Both the position numbers and the translations under genes were made by a program. 64,000 nucleotides of DNA from Burkholderia dolosa (GTDB lineage Bacteria; Pseudomonadota; Gammaproteobacteria; Burkholderiales; Burkholderiaceae), in contig NZ_CABVPR010000013.1 of assembly GCF_902499135.1 (NCBI RefSeq), positions 1 through 64,000 on the forward strand. The letters are read 5' to 3'. Positions 10,162 to 20,588 of this stretch are shown here, piece by piece (the stretch's first letter is position 1; each line of letters begins with the position of its first letter). The notes below the pieces were generated by a model, which did not search any database, was not told the origin of the DNA, and worked only from the letters and a program-made list of their open reading frames with translations.

Positions 10162-10860
10162 TCAGTTGCGGTTGCCGCCGAAGATGCCGAGCAGCGCGAG
10201 CAGGTTCGTAAACACGTTGTACAGATCGAGGTAGATCGCGAGCGTGGCGGTGATGTAGTTCGTCTCGCCGCCGTTCACGACACGCTGCACGTCGAACAGC
10301 ATGTACGCCGAGAAGATCGCGATCGCGAGCACCGACACGGTCAGCATCAGCGCCGGCAGCTGCAGGAAGATGTTGGCGACCGACGCGAGCAGGATCACGA
10401 TCACGCCCATGAACAGCCACTTGCCGAGGCCCGAAAAATCGCGCTTGCTGACGGTGGCGATCGTCGCCATCGCGGCGAAGATGATCCCGGTGCCGCCGAA
10501 CGCGAGCATGATCAGCGACGGACCGTTCGAGAAGCCGAGGATGAAGCTCAGCAGACGCGACAGCATCAGGCCCATGAAGAACGTGAAGCCGAGCAGCACG
10601 AACACGCCGGCTGCGCTGTTTTTCGTGCGCTCGATCGCGAACATGAAGCCGAACGCGATCGCGAAGAATGCGATGAGGCTCATCATCGGGCTCGTGGCCG
10701 CGAACAGCGAGAAGCCCGTCGCGACACCGACCCACGCTCCGAGCACCGTCGGCACCATCGACAGCGCGAGCAGCCAGTACGTGTTCCGCAGCACGCGGTT
10801 GCGAACCTCGGCGGTGCTGACGGAGCCGCCGCGGCCGAAATTGTACGGATAGTCGTTCAT
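10162..10860 (-). CDS. BAX inhibitor-1 / YccA family inner membrane protein
   Basis: A 232-residue multi-pass membrane protein of the Bax inhibitor-1 family (UPF0005). About seven hydrophobic segments are visible, for example LLALSMVPTVLGAWVGVATG and MSLIAFFAIAFGFMFAIERT, followed by a short polar C terminus. E. coli YccA of this family modulates the FtsH protease, whose partners HflK and HflC are encoded 11 kb away here; a functional link is only inference. The start at 10860 has AGGAG 6 bases upstream on the reverse strand. It is probably monocistronic. Confidence 0.9.
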   Translation of the reverse strand: MNDYPYNFGRGGSVSTAEVRNRVLRNTYWLLALSMVPTVLGAWVGVATGFSLFAATSPMMSLIAFFAIAFGFMFAIERTKNSAAGVFVLLGFTFFMGLMLSRLLSFILGFSNGPSLIMLAFGGTGIIFAAMATIATVSKRDFSGLGKWLFMGVIVILLASVANIFLQLPALMLTVSVLAIAIFSAYMLFDVQRVVNGGETNYITATLAIYLDLYNVFTNLLALLGIFGGNRN

Positions 10861-11058
10861 GGTTTCTCCTAACATTGAACGCAAGGGCGTCCGGGCCCGG
10901 TTCGGCGCACGCGGTGTGCGGCGCAGCAAACCGGAGCAGCTATGGCTAAGATACGTTCCGCGCCCGGAGGTTTCAATGGGCCGGGCCGCGCAAAACATAT
11001 CGATTTGGAACCTTTCACTCGTGTAAGGGTTCAATCGCAATGATACACGGGATCATGC

Positions 11059-11064
11059 TACAAT
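11059..11064 (+). promoter_or_regulatory. Possible -10 element for ndk
   Basis: TACAAT stands in an AT-richer stretch 46 bases before the ndk start codon. A convincing -35 hexamer at the right spacing is not seen. The assignment rests on position and local composition. Confidence 0.35.
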
Positions 11065-11110
11065 AGCGGATTCATTTGAACTTGTAACTTCTTAATTTTT
11101 TGGAGTTTTT

Positions 11111-11536
11111 ATGGCAATCGAGCGCACCCTGTCGATCATCAAGCCGGATGCGGTGGCAAAGAACGTGATCGGCCAGATCTACAGCCGTTTCGAAGGCGCC
11201 GGCCTGAAGATCGTCGCAGCGCGCATGGCGCACCTGTCGCGTGCCGACGCCGAGAAGTTCTACGCGGTGCACGCTTCGCGCCCGTTCTTCAAGGACCTCG
11301 TCGATTTCATGATCTCGGGCCCGGTGATGATCCAGGTTCTCGAAGGCGAAGGCGCGATCCTGAAGAACCGCGACCTGATGGGTGCAACGGATCCGAAGAA
11401 GGCTGAAAAAGGCACGATCCGCGCCGACTTCGCCGACAGCATCGACGCGAACGCCGTGCACGGCTCCGACGCTCCGGAAACGGCACGCGTGGAAATCGCG
11501 TTCTTCTTCCCGGAAATGAACGTCTACTCGCGCTAG
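11111..11536 (+). CDS. ndk: Nucleoside diphosphate kinase
   Basis: A 141-residue NDK that transfers the gamma phosphate between nucleoside tri- and diphosphates through a phosphohistidine. The catalytic histidine is H117 in NAVHGSD. The N-terminal [15 protein letters not shown] and the C-terminal [11 protein letters not shown] are typical. The length matches the family. A GGAG ribosome site lies 7 bases before the ATG in an AT-rich leader, consistent with high expression. rlmN follows 54 bases later. Confidence 0.98.
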   Translation: MAIERTLSIIKPDAVAKNVIGQIYSRFEGAGLKIVAARMAHLSRADAEKFYAVHASRPFFKDLVDFMISGPVMIQVLEGEGAILKNRDLMGATDPKKAEKGTIRADFADSIDANAVHGSDAPETARVEIAFFFPEMNVYSR

Positions 11537-11590
11537 TCCGGGCTCGCAGCAAACAGGCAGGGTTCAGCGCACGCGGCAAGGCAGCACATC

Positions 11591-12730
11591 ATGACGAGCG
11601 AAACTTCCGTCAATCTTCTCGACTTCGACGCCGAGGGGCTTGTCGCATATTGCGGCAGCCTCGGCGAGAAGCCGTTCCGCGCCAAGCAGTTGCAGCGCTG
11701 GATCCACCAGTACAACGCCAGCGATTTCGACGGCATGACCGATCTCGCGAAATCCTTGAGGGAGAAGCTCAAGGGTCGAGCGTCGATCGCGATGCCCGAT
11801 ATCGTCAGCGATCACGTTTCCGCGGACGGCACGCGCAAGTGGCTGATCGACGTCGGAAACGGCAATGCGGTCGAAACCGTGTTCATCCCGGAAGGGACGC
11901 GCGGCACGCTGTGCGTGTCGTCGCAGGCCGGGTGCGCGGTGAACTGCCGCTTCTGCTCGACGGGCAAGCAGGGGTTCTCCCGCAATCTGTCGACCGGTGA
12001 AATCATCGGTCAGCTCCGGATGGCCGAGTTTGCGCTGCGCGCGTCGCTCGGCCGCGCGCCGGGCCCGAACGGCAAGGCCGAGCGGGTCGTCACCAACGTG
12101 GTGATGATGGGCATGGGCGAGCCGCTGCTCAATTACAACGCGGTCGTGCCCGCAATGCGGCTGATGCTCGACGACAACGCGTACGGGCTGTCGCGCCGTC
12201 GCGTCACGCTGTCCACTTCGGGCGTGGTGCCGATGATGGACCGTCTCGGTGCCGAGCTGCCGGTGGCGCTCGCCGTCTCGCTGCATGCGCCGAACGATGC
12301 GCTGCGCGACGAGCTGGTGCCGCTGAATAAGAAGCATCCGCTTCGCGAACTGATGGCGGCATGTCAGCGCTATCTGAAAGTCGCGCCGCGTGATTTCATC
12401 ACTTTCGAATACTGCATGCTCGACGGCGTCAACGACACCGAAGCGCATGCGCGCGAACTGCTGGCCGTCACGCGTGACGTGCCGTGCAAGTTCAATCTGA
12501 TTCCGTTCAATCCGTTTCCGGAGTCGGGCCTCATCCGCTCGAAGCCGGAGCAGATCAAGCGCTTTGCGCAAATCCTCATCGATGCGGGTATCGTCACGAC
12601 CGTGCGCAAGACGCGCGGCGACGACATCGATGCCGCCTGCGGTCAGCTGGCCGGCGCGGTGAAGGATCGCACGCGGCTTGCGGAGCGAACGGGTGCAGCA
12701 GGAAAAATCATCGAAGTTCGGGCGGTTTGA
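11591..12730 (+). CDS. rlmN: Dual-specificity RNA methyltransferase RlmN
   Basis: A 379-residue radical-SAM enzyme that makes C2-methyladenosine at A2503 of 23S rRNA and at A37 of some tRNAs. The iron-sulphur cysteines are in [16 protein letters not shown] (C115, C119, C122). Other family motifs are [25 protein letters not shown] and [19 protein letters not shown]. The C-terminal cysteine of the methyl-carrying pair is in DIDAACGQL. Length and architecture are normal. It lies in the conserved ndk-rlmN order. Confidence 0.97.
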   Translation: MTSETSVNLLDFDAEGLVAYCGSLGEKPFRAKQLQRWIHQYNASDFDGMTDLAKSLREKLKGRASIAMPDIVSDHVSADGTRKWLIDVGNGNAVETVFIPEGTRGTLCVSSQAGCAVNCRFCSTGKQGFSRNLSTGEIIGQLRMAEFALRASLGRAPGPNGKAERVVTNVVMMGMGEPLLNYNAVVPAMRLMLDDNAYGLSRRRVTLSTSGVVPMMDRLGAELPVALAVSLHAPNDALRDELVPLNKKHPLRELMAACQRYLKVAPRDFITFEYCMLDGVNDTEAHARELLAVTRDVPCKFNLIPFNPFPESGLIRSKPEQIKRFAQILIDAGIVTTVRKTRGDDIDAACGQLAGAVKDRTRLAERTGAAGKIIEVRAV

Positions 12731-12894
12731 ACGGGGCGCCGAGCCGGGGATGCTCGAACCTCCTGGCGGTACAACACGCGAATAGCGATCGGTCGCGGCG
12801 CCTCGGCGTCGCGCATGGCATGGAAAGTTGCGGGGGCTGGCCGGCAGGAGCCGGCGGCGTCCGCCAGTGAAGAAGAATCGACGCGAGGACAAGG

Positions 12895-13911
12895 ATGAGT
12901 GAGCCGCAGCCGTCAAACGGCGCAGAGACGAATGCCGCAAAGCCGGCATCGGCCGGACTGGAATCGCTGGCGGCGGTAGGCAGCCGGCTGGCGCAGCTCC
13001 GGGAAGCGAAGGGTTGGACGGTCGACGACGTATCGGCGCGGCTGAAGGTCGCACCGCAGAAGCTGCGGGCGCTCGAGGGCGGCGACATCAGCCATTTGCC
13101 CGGTGTGACGTTTGCGCTCGGCGTCGTGCGCAGCTACGCGAAAATGCTCGGCGTCGATCCGGAGCCGTTTGCACAGGCGATGCGTCGCGAGCGCGGCGTG
13201 CCGGAGGTCGACCTGTCGATGCCCGCATCGTCGGGGACGGATCTGCCGCGCGGTCGCGTGTCGATTCCGCTCGGCGGTTCGTCGCATCATCATCCATGGC
13301 TGTGGGGAACGGCGATCGTCGTCATCGCGGTGATCGCGGCGCTCATGTGGCACACTGGCGGCGATTCGTCGAGCTGGCTCGCGCGTTTCAAGGGCGCGGA
13401 CACCGGCCATGCGTCGGCTGCGAGCGCAGCACCGGCCGCTTCGGCCGTCGAAGAGGCCGCGGCGAGCGGCACGTCGGCCGACGCCGGCAATGACGTCTCG
13501 GCTTCGGCTGCCGCGTCCGCCGTGGCGCCGCAAGCAGTTGCGGCGACTCCGCCTGCGCCAGCGGCTTCGGGCGCGCCGTCGACGGCATCGCAGTCGGTCG
13601 CGGCGGCGGCCGCTGCGAGCGCGGCTGCACCGGCCGAGCCTGCGAGCGTCGTCGTTGCGGCGGGCCAGTCGATGATCGAACTGAAAGTCAAACAGGACTG
13701 CTGGTTCAGCGTGCGTGACAAGAATGGCAAGGAGCTGTTCTCCGCGCTGGTGCGGGCCGGCGAGACGAAGCAGGTCGCCGGCGACGGGCCGTTCAAGGTC
13801 ACGATCGGCAACAAGGCCGGCCTCGACGCGATCGCGTTCGACGGAAAACCCGTCGATCCGGCAAAATATTCGGCAGCGCGGGGCAATGTGGCGCGGTTCA
13901 CGTTGCCCTGA
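12895..13911 (+). CDS. rodZ: RodZ-like cytoskeletal protein with helix-turn-helix and DUF4115 domains
   Basis: A 338-residue single-pass membrane protein of the RodZ family, which links MreB to the wall-synthesis machinery and helps set rod shape. An N-terminal HTH (about residues 29-95, LAQLREAKGWTVDDVSARLK) precedes a transmembrane helix (about 136-152, WGTAIVVIAVIAAL). Then comes an Ala/Ser-rich periplasmic linker of roughly 100 residues and a C-terminal beta domain of DUF4115 type (about 255-330). The linker codons are very GC-rich. It sits between rlmN and ispG, as in other beta-proteobacteria, but see the finding on the missing pilW. Confidence 0.9.
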   Translation: MSEPQPSNGAETNAAKPASAGLESLAAVGSRLAQLREAKGWTVDDVSARLKVAPQKLRALEGGDISHLPGVTFALGVVRSYAKMLGVDPEPFAQAMRRERGVPEVDLSMPASSGTDLPRGRVSIPLGGSSHHHPWLWGTAIVVIAVIAALMWHTGGDSSSWLARFKGADTGHASAASAAPAASAVEEAAASGTSADAGNDVSASAAASAVAPQAVAATPPAPAASGAPSTASQSVAAAAAASAAAPAEPASVVVAAGQSMIELKVKQDCWFSVRDKNGKELFSALVRAGETKQVAGDGPFKVTIGNKAGLDAIAFDGKPVDPAKYSAARGNVARFTLP

Positions 13912-13915
13912 CGTC

Positions 13916-13984
13916 AAGCGCCGTGGGGCGTCCTTGCCGTCGATCCGTTCGGGGTCGGCGGTTCGTGGCAACACGGCGCTTTTT
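13916..13984 (+). terminator. Compound hairpin with T-tract between rodZ and ispG
   Basis: Two 10-base complementary arms (AAGCGCCGTG at 13916-13925 and CACGGCGCTT at 13972-13981) enclose 46 bases that can form their own hairpin (CCGTCGATCC against GGGTCGGCGG with G-U pairs). The outer arm ends in TTTTT at 13980-13984. It could be a terminator, an attenuator or a structured leader for ispG, whose start codon is 48 bases further on. Confidence 0.4.
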
Positions 13985-14032
13985 CAATTCGTGCGCCGCT
14001 TCGCGGCGCATTCCGCGTAAATGGATCTATCG

Positions 14033-15337
<1,305 letters not shown>

Positions 15338-15353
15338 TTCGTCCAGATACACG

Positions 15354-16694
15354 ATGACTGAACAGAAACGCAAGATCGAGAAGCTCACGGGCGTCAAGGG
15401 CATGAACGACATCCTGCCGCAGGATGCCGCGCTGTGGGAGTTCTTCGAAGCCACCGTGAAGTCGCTGCTGCGCGCGTACGGTTACCAGAACATCCGTACG
15501 CCGATCGTCGAGCATACACAGCTGTTTACGCGCGGAATCGGCGAAGTGACCGACATCGTCGAGAAGGAGATGTACAGCTTCACCGATGCGCTGAACGGCG
15601 AGCACCTGACGATGCGTCCGGAGAACACCGCGGCGGTCGTGCGCGCGGCGATCGAGCACAACATGCTGTACGACGGCCCGAAGCGTCTGTGGTACATCGG
15701 TCCGATGTTCCGTCACGAGCGTCCGCAGCGCGGGCGCTATCGCCAGTTCCACCAGGTCGGCGTCGAGGCGCTCGGCTTCGCCGGCCCGGATGCGGACGCC
15801 GAGATCATCATGATGTGTCAGCGCCTGTGGGACGATCTCGGCCTGACCGGCATCAAGCTCGAGATCAACTCGTTGGGCCTCGCGGAGGAACGCGCCGCGC
15901 ACCGCGTCGAACTGATCAAGTACCTCGAGCAGCACGTCGACGTGCTCGACGAGGACGCGAAGCGTCGTCTGTATACGAACCCGCTGCGCGTGCTCGACAC
16001 GAAGAATCCCGCGTTGCAGGAGATCGCGCAGAACGCGCCGAAGCTGATCGATTTTCTCGGCGATCAATCGCGCGCGCACTTCGAAGGACTGCAGCGCCTG
16101 CTGCTCGCGAACAACGTTCCGTTCAAGATCAATCCGCGTCTCGTGCGCGGCCTCGACTACTACAACCTGACCGTGTTCGAGTGGGTGACGGACAAGCTCG
16201 GCGCGCAGGGCACCGTCGCGGCCGGCGGCCGCTACGATCCGCTGATCGAGCAGCTCGGCGGCAAGCCGACTGCCGCGTGCGGCTGGGCGATGGGAATCGA
16301 GCGGATCCTCGAGCTGCTGAAGGAAGAGGATCTCGCGCCCGAGCAGGAAGGCGTCGACGTGTACGTGGTGCACCAGGGCGAAGCGGCACGCGAACAGGCG
16401 TTCATCGCAGCCGAGCGCCTGCGCGACACGGGCCTCGATGTGATCTTCCACTGCAGCGCCGACGGCGCGCCGGCGAGCTTCAAGTCGCAGATGAAGCGGG
16501 CCGATGCAAGCGGCGCCGCGTTCGCGGTGATCTTCGGCGAAGAAGAGGTCGCGAACGGCACGGCAGGCGTGAAAGCGCTGCGCGGAACCGGCGACGAAGG
16601 GGAAAAGAACGTTCAGCAGACCGTACCGGTCGAAAGCTTGACCGAATTCCTAATCAATGCGATGGTTGCATCCGCCGAAGACGGCGACGACTGA
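15354..16694 (+). CDS. hisS: Histidyl-tRNA synthetase
   Basis: A 446-residue class II aminoacyl-tRNA synthetase that charges tRNA-His. The N terminus has [20 protein letters not shown]. Class II motif 2 is in [21 protein letters not shown]. The histidine-specific motifs [15 protein letters not shown] and [15 protein letters not shown] follow, then a C-terminal anticodon-binding domain from about residue 335. Length and motif order are standard. It lies 16 bases after ispG and 55 bases before yfgM in a dense forward run. Confidence 0.97.
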   Translation: MTEQKRKIEKLTGVKGMNDILPQDAALWEFFEATVKSLLRAYGYQNIRTPIVEHTQLFTRGIGEVTDIVEKEMYSFTDALNGEHLTMRPENTAAVVRAAIEHNMLYDGPKRLWYIGPMFRHERPQRGRYRQFHQVGVEALGFAGPDADAEIIMMCQRLWDDLGLTGIKLEINSLGLAEERAAHRVELIKYLEQHVDVLDEDAKRRLYTNPLRVLDTKNPALQEIAQNAPKLIDFLGDQSRAHFEGLQRLLLANNVPFKINPRLVRGLDYYNLTVFEWVTDKLGAQGTVAAGGRYDPLIEQLGGKPTAACGWAMGIERILELLKEEDLAPEQEGVDVYVVHQGEAAREQAFIAAERLRDTGLDVIFHCSADGAPASFKSQMKRADASGAAFAVIFGEEEVANGTAGVKALRGTGDEGEKNVQQTVPVESLTEFLINAMVASAEDGDD

Positions 16695-16749
16695 TCGCGC
16701 TGGCATTCGCTCGACAAGAAAAGCCTGAAAAGGAAGGAATCGCTCGCCG

Positions 16750-17379
16750 ATGAGTTATCACGACGAACAAGAATCGATTGAAAGTCTCAAGGCGTGGTGG
16801 GCGCGCTGGGGCAACCTCACCACGTGGATCGTGCTCGCGGCGCTCGTCGTCGCGGCCGGTTTCAACGGCTGGAACTATTGGCAGCGCCGTCAGGCCGCGG
16901 AGGCGTCCGGGCTGTACGAGCAGGTCCAGAAGGCTGCGGCCGCGAACGACAAGACGACGATGGCCCGCGCGGCCGCCGACATGGAAGACAAGTACGGCAG
17001 CACCGCGTATGCGCAGATGACGGCGCTTGCGGCCGCGAAGGTGCTGTATGCGGCCGGCGATTCCGCCGGCGCGAAGGCGCAGCTGCAATGGGCCGTCGAC
17101 CACGCGAAGGACGACGAGTACAAGCAGATCGCGAAGCTGCGCCTTGCGTCGCTGCTGCTCGACGAGAAGGCGTACGACGCGGGTCTCGCGCTGCTGTCCG
17201 GCACGCCGGTCGACGCATTCAAGGGCCTCGTCGCCGATCGCCGCGGCGACCTGCTTGCCGCGCAAGGCAAGACCGACGATGCGCGCGCCGCGTACAAGCT
17301 CGCGCTCGACGGCCTGCCGAAGGACGACCAGTCCGCGCGCCAGCTCGTGCAGTTCAAGCTGGACGCGCTCGGCGGCTGA
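16750..17379 (+). CDS. yfgM: YfgM family tetratricopeptide-like membrane protein
   Basis: A 209-residue protein with a short cytoplasmic N terminus, one transmembrane helix (about residues 22-41, LTTWIVLAALVVAAGFNG) and a periplasmic helical domain with TPR-like repeats. This is the YfgM/AncA architecture. In E. coli YfgM associates with the SecYEG translocon and the chaperone PpiD and takes part in periplasmic protein trafficking. It lies between hisS and bamB, the usual place for this gene, 41 bases before bamB. The family call rests on length, topology and context. Confidence 0.9.
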   Translation: MSYHDEQESIESLKAWWARWGNLTTWIVLAALVVAAGFNGWNYWQRRQAAEASGLYEQVQKAAAANDKTTMARAAADMEDKYGSTAYAQMTALAAAKVLYAAGDSAGAKAQLQWAVDHAKDDEYKQIAKLRLASLLLDEKAYDAGLALLSGTPVDAFKGLVADRRGDLLAAQGKTDDARAAYKLALDGLPKDDQSARQLVQFKLDALGG

Positions 17380-17420
17380 ATCCCGGCCCCCTCAACCTCT
17401 TAACTCTGCTTCGCTAACCG

Positions 17421-18566
17421 ATGAATTTGCTGAAACGTTACGCTGTGCCCGTTGCCTGCGCGGCGGCTGTCCTCGCATTGGCGGCCTGCTCGTCGTCGAA
17501 GGACGCGCGCCGCGTGCCGACGCCGCTCACCGAGTTCAAGCCCGTGATGGACGTGCAACAGGTCTGGAAGGCGAGCGTCGGCAAGGGCGGACGCTATCTG
17601 TTCTCGCCGGTGGCCGTGGGCGACGCCGTCTATGCGGCCGGCGAGAACGGGACGGTCGAGAAGATCGACGCGAAGACGGGCCAGACGGTCTGGCGCACGA
17701 AGGTCGGCTCCGATCTGTCCGCCGGTGTCGGCAGCGACGGCAACCTGACCGCGGTCGGCGCGCTGAAGGGCGGCGTGTTCGTGCTCGGCCCGGATGGCAA
17801 GCAATTGTGGAAGACGACCGTGCAGGGCGAAATCTTCTCGCCGCCGCTCGTCGGCAACGGCCTCGTGATCGTCCGCACGATCGACGGACAGGTGATCGCG
17901 TTCAACGCGCAGACGGGCGAGCAGAAGTGGAACTATCGCAATCGCGCGGTCCCGCTGAATCTGCGCGTATCGGCCGGCATGACGTTCGCAGGCGACGCGG
18001 CGGTGCTGGCCGGCTTCCCCGGCGGCGGGCTCGTCGCGATCAACCTGCAGACGGGCGAGCCGTTCTGGCAGACGCCCGTGTCGTTCCCGAAGGGCGTGAC
18101 GGAAGTCGAGCGCATCAACGACGTCAGCGGTCCGCCGACGCTCGTCGGCGCGGAAACCTGCGCGGTGACGTTCCAGGGTCAGCTCGGGTGCTTCGATGCG
18201 AACTCCGGCCGTCCGTTGTGGGAAAAACCGTTCTCGAGCCGCAGCGGTCTCGCACAGGACGATTCGGTCGTGACCGGCGGCGATGACTGGTCGATCGTGA
18301 CCGCGTACGACGCGGCCACCGGCAATCAGCTGTGGCGCAACGACAAGCTGAAGAGCCGCGACGTCGGCGTGCCGTACCTGCTCGGCCATGCGGTCGTGAT
18401 GGGCGACTACCAGGGCTACGTGCACTTCCTGTCGCGCGAAGACGGCAGCTTCATCGCACGGATGAAGACCGACGGCAGCGCGATCACCGCGGCGCCGGTT
18501 CTGGCCGGCAATACGCTCGTCGTGCAGACGAAGGACGGCGGCCTGTACGGCTTCCGTCCGCGCTGA
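17421..18566 (+). CDS. bamB: Outer membrane protein assembly factor BamB
   Basis: A 381-residue lipoprotein of the BAM complex, which inserts beta-barrel proteins into the outer membrane. A signal peptide ends at the lipobox LAAC (C23). The mature part is an eight-bladed PQQ-type propeller with repeated blades such as DAKTGQTVWRTKVG, NAQTGEQKWNYRNR, NLQTGEPFWQTPV and DAATGNQLWRND. Length is standard. bamD, another BAM lipoprotein, is encoded at about 36 kb in this window. Confidence 0.96.
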   Translation: MNLLKRYAVPVACAAAVLALAACSSSKDARRVPTPLTEFKPVMDVQQVWKASVGKGGRYLFSPVAVGDAVYAAGENGTVEKIDAKTGQTVWRTKVGSDLSAGVGSDGNLTAVGALKGGVFVLGPDGKQLWKTTVQGEIFSPPLVGNGLVIVRTIDGQVIAFNAQTGEQKWNYRNRAVPLNLRVSAGMTFAGDAAVLAGFPGGGLVAINLQTGEPFWQTPVSFPKGVTEVERINDVSGPPTLVGAETCAVTFQGQLGCFDANSGRPLWEKPFSSRSGLAQDDSVVTGGDDWSIVTAYDAATGNQLWRNDKLKSRDVGVPYLLGHAVVMGDYQGYVHFLSREDGSFIARMKTDGSAITAAPVLAGNTLVVQTKDGGLYGFRPR

Positions 18567-18634
18567 CGCGCAATCGACAGGCGCGGCAACGGCGCGAGCG
18601 GGTTCGTCCCGCGCGCCGCGGCCGCACGAAACGA

Positions 18635-18657
18635 AGCGGCCGGTGTATCCGGCCGCT
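18635..18657 (+). terminator. GC-rich hairpin downstream of bamB
   Basis: A perfect 9-bp stem (AGCGGCCGG, CCGGCCGCT) with a 5-base loop (TGTAT) stands 68 bases after the bamB stop. Only a weak T-rich run follows, so termination efficiency is uncertain. Confidence 0.4.
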
Positions 18658-18813
18658 CGGTATTTGAAACGCAGTACGAGACGAAAGACGACGGCGTGCA
18701 ACGCGCGCCCGGCGCGCGCGTCAGGCGCGGCGCGAATTCGTGATATTTTCATTCAGCGCAGCCGCCCGCAGCAGCGGGCCTCCCGCTGCTGCGCCTCACC
18801 GTAGAAAACACAG

Positions 18814-20151
18814 ATGAAACCGGTCATTGCCCTCGTTGGGCGCCCCAATGTGGGGAAATCCACGCTGTTCAACCGGCTCACGCGCTCGCGCGATGCGCTG
18901 GTGGCCGACTTGCCCGGCCTGACGCGCGATCGCCATTACGGCGAAGGACGGGTCGGCGCGCGGCCGTACCTCGTCGTCGACACCGGCGGTTTCGAGCCGG
19001 TCGCGAAGGACGGCATCCTTCACGAGATGGCACGCCAGACGCGGCAAGCCGTCGAGGAAGCCGACGTCGTCGTGTTCATCGTCGACGGCCGCAACGGGCT
19101 CGCGCCGCAGGACAAGTCGATCGCCGACTATCTGCGCAAGACGGGCCGGCCGATTTTCCTCGTCGTCAACAAGGCCGAGGGGATGAAGTACACGGCGGTC
19201 GCAACCGATTTCTACGAACTCGGGCTCGGCGATCCGCGCGCGATCTCGGCCGCGCACGGCGACGGCGTGACCGACATGATCAACGAGGCGCTGGAAGTCG
19301 CGTATGCGGACCAGCCGGAGGAAGAGGACGACAACGATCCGTCGCGCGGCGTCAAGATCGCGATCGTCGGCCGGCCGAACGTCGGCAAGTCGACGCTCGT
19401 GAACGCGCTGATCGGCGAGGATCGCGTGATCGCGTTCGACATGCCCGGCACGACACGCGATTCGATCTACGTCGACTTCGAGCGCAACGGCAAGAAGTAC
19501 ACGTTGATCGATACCGCGGGCCTGCGGCGGCGCGGCAAGGTGTTCGAAGCCATCGAAAAGTTCTCGGTCGTGAAGACGCTGCAGTCGATCGCCGATGCGA
19601 ACGTCGTCATTCTTCTGCTGGATGCGCAGCAGGACATTTCCGATCAGGACGCGCATATCGCCGGCTTCGTCGTCGAGCAGGGCCGCGCGCTCGTGATCGG
19701 CGTGAACAAGTGGGACGGGCTCGACGAGCATGCGCGCGAACGCGCGAAAGCGGATTTGACCCGCAAGCTGAAGTTCCTCGACTTCGCGAAGTCGCACTTC
19801 ATTTCGGCGGCGAAGAAGACGGGCATCGGCGCGCTGATGCGCTCGGTCGACGACGCGTACGCGGCCGCGATGGCGAAGCTGCCGACACCGAAGCTCACGC
19901 GCGCGCTGATCGAGGCGGTCGAGTTCCAGCAGCCGCGCCGCCGCGGTCCGGTGCGTCCGAAGCTGCGCTACGCGCATCAGGGCGGACAAAATCCGCCGAT
20001 CATCGTGATCCACGGCAACGCGCTCGACGCGGTGACGGAAACGTACAAGCGTTACCTGGAAAACCGATTCCGCGAAACTTTCTCCCTGACCGGGACTCCA
20101 TTGCGCATAGAGTTCCGTTCGTCGAACAATCCGTACGCGGACAAGGGCTGA
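18814..20151 (+). CDS. der: Ribosome biogenesis GTPase Der (EngA)
   Basis: A 445-residue double GTPase needed for 50S subunit maturation. Two G domains in tandem each carry a P-loop: [15 protein letters not shown] at the N terminus and [16 protein letters not shown] near residue 188. The switch motifs include [12 protein letters not shown] and [14 protein letters not shown]; the NKAE and NKWD G4 motifs are present. A C-terminal KH-like domain follows ([17 protein letters not shown]). The length is normal. Confidence 0.98.
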   Translation: MKPVIALVGRPNVGKSTLFNRLTRSRDALVADLPGLTRDRHYGEGRVGARPYLVVDTGGFEPVAKDGILHEMARQTRQAVEEADVVVFIVDGRNGLAPQDKSIADYLRKTGRPIFLVVNKAEGMKYTAVATDFYELGLGDPRAISAAHGDGVTDMINEALEVAYADQPEEEDDNDPSRGVKIAIVGRPNVGKSTLVNALIGEDRVIAFDMPGTTRDSIYVDFERNGKKYTLIDTAGLRRRGKVFEAIEKFSVVKTLQSIADANVVILLLDAQQDISDQDAHIAGFVVEQGRALVIGVNKWDGLDEHARERAKADLTRKLKFLDFAKSHFISAAKKTGIGALMRSVDDAYAAAMAKLPTPKLTRALIEAVEFQQPRRRGPVRPKLRYAHQGGQNPPIIVIHGNALDAVTETYKRYLENRFRETFSLTGTPLRIEFRSSNNPYADKG

Positions 20152-20211
20152 AGCCCGTCGCGCAACGGCCTGCCGCATGGCCTATGGCCGGGCGAGGCAG
20201 GCAAAATCGGC

Positions 20212-20217
20212 TATAGT
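20212..20217 (+). promoter_or_regulatory. Possible -10 element for hfq
   Basis: TATAGT, one mismatch from consensus, lies 74 bases before the hfq start. No strong -35 hexamer is seen. It supports hfq having its own promoter besides readthrough from der. Confidence 0.4.
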
Positions 20218-20291
20218 GTAGCGATTGGCGGCGGATCTCTTTTTCTTCGTCGCCAATCCAGATCAACCTGCAAAAAAAGATGGAGTACGCC

Positions 20292-20531
20292 ATGAGCAAC
20301 AAAGGGCAATTGTTACAAGACCCGTTTTTGAACGCACTGCGCAAGGAGCACGTTCCCGTTTCGATCTACCTCGTGAACGGCATCAAGCTCCAAGGGAACA
20401 TCGAATCGTTCGACCAGTACGTCGTGTTGCTCCGTAATACGGTGACCCAGATGGTTTACAAGCACGCCATCTCGACGGTCGTGCCGGCGCGCCCGGTGAA
20501 TTTCCATCCGGACGCGGAAGCCTCGTCCTAA
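20292..20531 (+). CDS. hfq: RNA chaperone Hfq
   Basis: A 79-residue Hfq, the hexameric Sm-like chaperone that helps small RNAs pair with mRNAs. The Sm1 motif ([20 protein letters not shown]) and the Sm2 motif ([12 protein letters not shown]) are both intact. The distal C-terminal tail is short. The start [14 protein letters not shown] at 20292 is chosen over an in-frame ATG four codons earlier because it matches the family N terminus and has GGAG 7 bases upstream. hflX follows 57 bases later, as in most proteobacteria. Confidence 0.98.
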
Positions 20532-20588
20532 CCCATTGCTGCGGCCGGCATCCGGTCGCCGCGAGCGACCGATGCCAGCCGCCTTATC

